From NCBI GenBank assembly GCA_963696585.1, contig CAVOKW010000028.1, positions 62,001-126,000 of the forward strand: a stretch of 64,000 bases of DNA. The letters run 5' to 3'. Below are positions 60,076-64,000 of this stretch, piece by piece (position 1 is the first letter of the stretch; every line of letters starts with the position of its first letter). Origin of the DNA: Parvibaculum sp963696585. Its GTDB lineage: Bacteria; Pseudomonadota; Alphaproteobacteria; Parvibaculales; Parvibaculaceae. The position numbers were made by a program, and so were the translations under genes. The notes under the pieces are model-generated. The model worked only from the letters and a program-made list of their open reading frames with translations. It did not search any database and was not told where the DNA came from.

Positions 60076-62158
60076 GATAGCGGATCGCCTCATCGCGTTC
60101 AAAAAGATAGAGCAGGTGACGCAAGGCCTTGCCGCGCGCCGTTTCCAGTTCAGGATCACGCGCGAGGATGAGCCTTGCATCATCATAGGCAGCGGTGAGC
60201 AGCTCGCCCTGCACATCAAGATGGGCCAGACGGAAAACGGGCAATCCGCTTTGCCGGATGCCGAGCAATTCACCGGCGCCGCGCAGGCGCAAATCTTCTT
60301 CGGCGATGCGAAAGCCATCTTCCGTTTCGCGCATGATGCGGATGCGGGCCTGCGCCGTTTCACCAAGCGGGCCCTGATAGAGCAGCAGACAGGTCGATTT
60401 GTCGCCACCGCGCCCGACACGGCCGCGCAGCTGGTGGAGCTGCGCCAGGCCGAACCGCTCGGCATGTTCGATGACCATGATGGTCGCCGATGGCACGTTG
60501 ACACCGACTTCTATGACCGTCGTGGCGACGAGAATGCGAATGTCGCCCGCCTCAAATCGGGCCATGACATGGTCCTTGTCTGCGGCTTTCATACGGCCAT
60601 GAACCAGACCGACGACATCGCCGAAAATGCCCCTGAGATGCGCATAACGTTCCTCGGCTGCGGCAGCGTCGATTTCATCGGACTCTTCCACAAGCGGGCA
60701 AACCCAATAGATCCGCGCATCCTGATCCAAGGCGCGGCGCATCGCCTCAACCACGTCGCTCAGGCGTTCGACCGGCATGGCGCGTGTGTCCACGGGTTTT
60801 CGTCCCGGCGGCTTTTCATCGAGCTTTGACACATCCATATCGCCATAGGCGGTCAGTGTCAGTGTGCGCGGAATGGGCGTTGCCGTCATGACGAGAACAT
60901 CGGTGCCGACGCCCCCCTTGGCGGAAAGTGCCAAACGCTGATGGACGCCGAAGCGATGCTGCTCATCGACAACGGCGAGCGCCAGTCGGGCAAAGGCGAC
61001 ATCCTCCTGAAACAGGGCATGGGTGCCGATCAATATGTCGATCCTGCCTGCCGCCACCTCCGCCAGTATCTCGGCGCGTTTTGCGCCCTTGTCGCGGCCT
61101 GTGAGCAGCACAAGCCGGACGCCAGTTGCCTCACAGATCGGAGCAAGTGTTGCCGCATGTTGGCGGGCGAGGATTTCGGTCGGCACCATCAAGGCGGCCT
61201 GAAACCCGGCTTCGACGGCGTTCAGCATGGCGAGCAAGGCGACAATGGTTTTGCCGCTGCCAACGTCACCTTGCAGCAGACGCAACATGCGCCGGTCCGA
61301 CATGGCGTCGGCATCGATTTCGGCGAGCGAGCGCTTCTGAGCCCCTGTCAATTCATAAGGCAGGGCAGCGAGCACTTTGGCCCGCAAATGCCCGTCGCCC
61401 TTGACCACGCGGCCGGGCAAGCGGCGCATACGCAACCGGACAAGACCCAATGCCAATTGGTTGGCGAGCAGTTCATCATAGGCGAGACGCGCCCGGGCGG
61501 GCGCTGCTGGCAGCAGATCATCCAGCGTTTCCGGTTGATGCGCGGCGAGAAGCGCTGCGTGCCAGGAGTACCAGCCGCGCGCCTTTATCCAGGCGGCATC
61601 CTGCCATTCCGGCAGATCCGGCGCGCGGGTGAGCGCGGCGCGGATTGCCTTTTGCAGCGGCTTCAAGGTGAGGCCCGCTGTCAACGGATAGACCGGCTCG
61701 ATCAACGGCAGGCTGGCGAGTTCGCCCGGTTCCAGAATGTGGTCTGGATGGGTCATTTGCGGCTCGCCCTGATAAAACTCGATGCGACCGCTGATGATGC
61801 GCGTTGCGCCTTCCGGCAATTGCTTTTGCAGGTAGTCGGCCTTGGCGCGGAAAAAGACGAGCTGCATTTCGCCCGTCGCGTCATGCACATGCACGCGATA
61901 GGGCAAGCGCGAGCTGCGCGGCGGCACATGGTGACCGACAGTGACTTCCATGGTCACCATCTCGCCATCGCGGGCTTCGGCGATGGCGGGGCGTTTGCGT
62001 CGATCTATCAACCCGGATGGCAAATGCCAACAGAGGTCGATCGCCTTGGGTTCGCCGCTTGCCCCGACCAGCCGCGCGACAAGCTTTTCCAGCCGCGGGC
62101 CGATGCCGGGCAGGCCACGGGCAGGCGAAAAAAGTGGAAACAGGACTTCAGGCCGCAT
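60062..62158 (-). CDS. recG: ATP-dependent DNA helicase RecG
   Basis: A 698-residue superfamily 2 helicase that reverses stalled forks and processes Holliday junctions. The N-terminal wedge/OB domain is followed by Walker A GDVGSGKT (297-304), the DEQH box (398-401) and VMTATPIPRTL. The C-terminal helicase half ends with the HQLRGRVGRG and LRLRGAGELLG blocks. It is divergent from sdhE across 197 bp, a conserved alphaproteobacterial layout. Confidence 0.96.
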   Translation of the reverse strand: MRPEVLFPLFSPARGLPGIGPRLEKLVARLVGASGEPKAIDLCWHLPSGLIDRRKRPAIAEARDGEMVTMEVTVGHHVPPRSSRLPYRVHVHDATGEMQLVFFRAKADYLQKQLPEGATRIISGRIEFYQGEPQMTHPDHILEPGELASLPLIEPVYPLTAGLTLKPLQKAIRAALTRAPDLPEWQDAAWIKARGWYSWHAALLAAHQPETLDDLLPAAPARARLAYDELLANQLALGLVRLRMRRLPGRVVKGDGHLRAKVLAALPYELTGAQKRSLAEIDADAMSDRRMLRLLQGDVGSGKTIVALLAMLNAVEAGFQAALMVPTEILARQHAATLAPICEATGVRLVLLTGRDKGAKRAEILAEVAAGRIDILIGTHALFQEDVAFARLALAVVDEQHRFGVHQRLALSAKGGVGTDVLVMTATPIPRTLTLTAYGDMDVSKLDEKPPGRKPVDTRAMPVERLSDVVEAMRRALDQDARIYWVCPLVEESDEIDAAAAEERYAHLRGIFGDVVGLVHGRMKAADKDHVMARFEAGDIRILVATTVIEVGVNVPSATIMVIEHAERFGLAQLHQLRGRVGRGGDKSTCLLLYQGPLGETAQARIRIMRETEDGFRIAEEDLRLRGAGELLGIRQSGLPVFRLAHLDVQGELLTAAYDDARLILARDPELETARGKALRHLLYLFERDEAIRYLRSG

Positions 62159-62355
62159 CGCTTGCCGGGCGGGTGGAGCGCCGCCATCCTTGGAAAAAGG
62201 GGTGCCGATTCATGCGCCCATCCTATGCCTGACCGGGCCGGGGCGAAATCCTCAAGTCATGTCAGGGGCTTGGGCTTATGCATTGAGAGGGTGGCTATCC
62301 TCGAGCCCAGAGGCTATATCCTGCTCATCCACCCCGACCCTGACGGAATGGCCCC

Positions 62356-62646
62356 ATGCCGGATGCGCTGACAGATCATGAAATTCGCCTGAGGCGGCTC
62401 AGATTCCGCTCCTGGCATCGCGGAATCAAGGAAATGGACCTCATTCTGGGTCATTTTGCCGATACGGTGCTGGGCGACTTGCCACTCGCGCAGATTGACG
62501 AATATGAAGCGCTCATCGAAAGGGGCGACACGGTGCTTTACAACTGGGTCACGGGCCGCGAAAAACCTGACCCCGCTTATGACACGGCTGTGTTCAGGCG
62601 CATTTGCGAACTTCATCACATGAAAGGAACGCTCTGGAATCGCTGA
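62356..62646 (+). CDS. sdhE: Succinate dehydrogenase assembly factor SdhE
   Basis: A 96-residue protein of the SdhE/SDHAF2 (YgfY, DUF339) family that promotes covalent FAD attachment to SdhA. The core RSWHRGIKEMDLILGHFAD contains the RG-x2-E motif (Arg22, Gly23, Glu26) needed for flavinylation. It precedes mfd by 37 bp. It has the usual length and an intact motif. Confidence 0.95.
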   Translation: MPDALTDHEIRLRRLRFRSWHRGIKEMDLILGHFADTVLGDLPLAQIDEYEALIERGDTVLYNWVTGREKPDPAYDTAVFRRICELHHMKGTLWNR

Positions 62647-62683
62647 TCCTGAGCGTCAGACGGAATTGCAGGATCTCAAACGC

Positions 62684-64000
62684 ATGCTTGCGACGCTTTC
62701 GGGCCGTCCGGGTCATCTGACACTTGGTGAAGTGCCGGAAGGTTTTGATGCGCTGGTGCTTGCCGATCTCACACGGGCGCGTGTCGAGAACGGCAATGGC
62801 CTTGTGCTGCATATTGCGCGCGATGATGCCCGTCTTGCCGCGATGCGCGAGGCGCTTGGTTTTTTCGCGCCTGATCTTGCCGTCGAAGTTTTCCCGGCCT
62901 GGGACTGCCTTCCCTATGACCGCGTGTCGCCGCATCCCGACATCACCAGCCGCCGCATGGCGACCTTGTCGCGTCTGGCCGCACGCAAGGCCGATGCCGG
63001 ACCCTTGATCGTCCTTGCCTCGATCAATGCCGTGATGCAGCGCGTGCCCGCGCGCGACGGTGTGAAGGGGGCGGCCTGGTCGGCGCGTGTCGGCCAGCGC
63101 CTATCGCTTGACGATCTGACAACTTATCTTGCCGCCAATGGCTATTCGCGCAGCGGCACCGTGCGCGAGCGCGGCGAGTTTGCCGTGCGTGGTGGCATTG
63201 TCGATATTTTCCCGCCGGGATTTGACGAACCACTGCGTCTCGACATGTTTGGTGACACGCTTGATGCCGTGCGCAGTTTTGACCCGGAAAGCCAGCTTAC
63301 CACCGGCACGCTCAAAGGCGTTGATCTCGTGCCGGCTGGCGAGATCCACCTTGATAGCGATGTCGTTGCGCGCTTCCGGCGCCGTTATGTCGCAACATTC
63401 GGGGCCGTCAATTCAAGCGATCCGCTTTATGAGGCGGTCAGCGATGGCCGCAAGCATCAGGGCATGGAACATTGGCTGCCGCTTTTCCATGAAAAGCTCG
63501 AAACGCTGTTTGACTATCTGCCGGATAGTCTCGTCACGCTCGACGCGCAGGTTGAAGAAGCAATGCAGTCGCGCCTCGCGCTGATCGAGGATTATTATCA
63601 GGCGCGTGTCACAGCCCGTGACATCAAAACGCTGGATGTGACGGCTTACAAGCCGCTGAAGCCCGGCGCTCTTTATCTCGACGGCGAGGAATGGGCCAAT
63701 CTGACGCGTGATCTTCAACTGCGCATTTTCACGCCTTTTGCCACGCCCGAAGGGTCACGCGGGATAAACCTGGGTGCAAAACAGGGCCGGAATTTCGCCG
63801 TCGAACGCAATCAGGATGGCGTCAATATCTTCGAGGTGCTGGGCGGCCATATTGCCGGTTTGCGCAAGACGGGTAAACGCATTGTCATTGCGAGCTGGAG
63901 CGAAGGGGCGCGCGATCGGCTCGTTCATGTGCTGAATGATCATCATATTCCGAATGTTCTGCCTACGGACCAATGGTCTGATGTAAACGGTGTTAACAAA
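62684..64000 (+). CDS. mfd: Transcription-repair coupling factor, N-terminal part (cut by window edge)
   Basis: 439 residues visible of a protein normally about 1150 long. The UvrB-homology region is clear: FPAWDCLPYDRVSPHPDITS, then VRERGEFAVRGGIVDIFPPG and the MFGDTLDAVRSFDPESQ block. Mfd displaces RNA polymerase stalled at damage and recruits UvrA; uvrA is also in this window. ATG at 62684 is taken as the start. The frame is open back to sdhE and a TTG six codons upstream is an alternative. Confidence 0.95.
   Translation, partial: MLATLSGRPGHLTLGEVPEGFDALVLADLTRARVENGNGLVLHIARDDARLAAMREALGFFAPDLAVEVFPAWDCLPYDRVSPHPDITSRRMATLSRLAARKADAGPLIVLASINAVMQRVPARDGVKGAAWSARVGQRLSLDDLTTYLAANGYSRSGTVRERGEFAVRGGIVDIFPPGFDEPLRLDMFGDTLDAVRSFDPESQLTTGTLKGVDLVPAGEIHLDSDVVARFRRRYVATFGAVNSSDPLYEAVSDGRKHQGMEHWLPLFHEKLETLFDYLPDSLVTLDAQVEEAMQSRLALIEDYYQARVTARDIKTLDVTAYKPLKPGALYLDGEEWANLTRDLQLRIFTPFATPEGSRGINLGAKQGRNFAVERNQDGVNIFEVLGGHIAGLRKTGKRIVIASWSEGARDRLVHVLNDHHIPNVLPTDQWSDVNGVNK

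Noticed and set aside
1..64000. CRISPR arrays, prophage, insertion sequences, rRNA, defence islands
   Set aside because: No regularly spaced repeats, transposase, integrase, phage structural genes or rRNA sequence was found; the only toxin-like trace is the Doc remnant.

Overview
The window is chromosomal DNA of an alphaproteobacterium, most likely of the Hyphomicrobiales (rhizobial) side. The evidence is moderately high GC content and gene orders typical of that class: dgt-argS-SPOR-nagZ-scpAB-tatABC-serS-surE-pcm-LysM/M23, yajC-secD-secF-Mth938, gyrA-coaD-ppi-ppi-queA-tgt, and recG divergent from sdhE-mfd. A LexA box of the alphaproteobacterial GTTC-N7-GTTC type and two dispersed palindromic repeats fit the same origin. 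Almost everything looks vertically inherited. I see no prophage, IS element, CRISPR array, rRNA operon or defence island.

Layout. 1-4.9 kb: partial zinc alcohol dehydrogenase, Sel1-repeat protein, MlrC-type metallopeptidase, a decaying intergenic region with a palindromic repeat and a Doc-toxin remnant, xthA, and a small membrane protein. 4.9-18.2 kb: erpA divergent from a long co-directional run (dgt, argS, SPOR, nagZ, scpAB, tatABC, serS, surE, pcm, LysM/M23) covering translation, chromosome segregation, Tat export and envelope upkeep. 18.2-25.7 kb: AAA+ ATPase (DUF815), yajC-secDF, two homologues of mitochondrial complex I assembly factors (NDUFAF3-like and NDUFAF6-like) either side of a PuuD-like membrane protein, and trmFO. 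25.8-39.4 kb: a Tat-exported PhoD-like phosphatase, uvrA with its SOS box, VOC protein, ssb, gyrA, coaD, two cyclophilins, queA-tgt and tRNA-Lys. 39.5-43 kb: carbonic anhydrase, a lipase-like hydrolase, a SPOR lipoprotein and small membrane proteins. 43.1-50.2 kb: cysD-cysNC (sulfate activation), then galE, glmU and glmS (nucleotide and amino sugars for the envelope). 50.2-59.1 kb is the most accessory part: a possible glycosyltransferase fragment, a TPR-SPOR protein, an unlisted 58-codon frame, an HMG-CoA-synthase-like/OB-fold fusion next to a thiolase, an MBOAT/SGNH O-acyltransferase pair, and a DUF6285/phosphotransferase pair. 59.3-64 kb: DUF502 protein, recG, sdhE and partial mfd.

Connections. 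The Tat translocase encoded here has a plausible client in the same window (the PhoD-like protein with a twin-arginine signal). Three SPOR proteins, NagZ and a degenerate LysM/M23 protein form a peptidoglycan and division theme. Three respiratory assembly factor homologues (NDUFAF3-, NDUFAF6- and SDHAF2-like) occur within about 40 kb. The best candidate for an under-described system is the pair at 52283-55019: a fused HMG-CoA-synthase-like/OB-fold protein whose catalytic Glu/Cys/His are replaced by Thr/Gln/Cys, next to a thiolase that keeps its active-site Cys.
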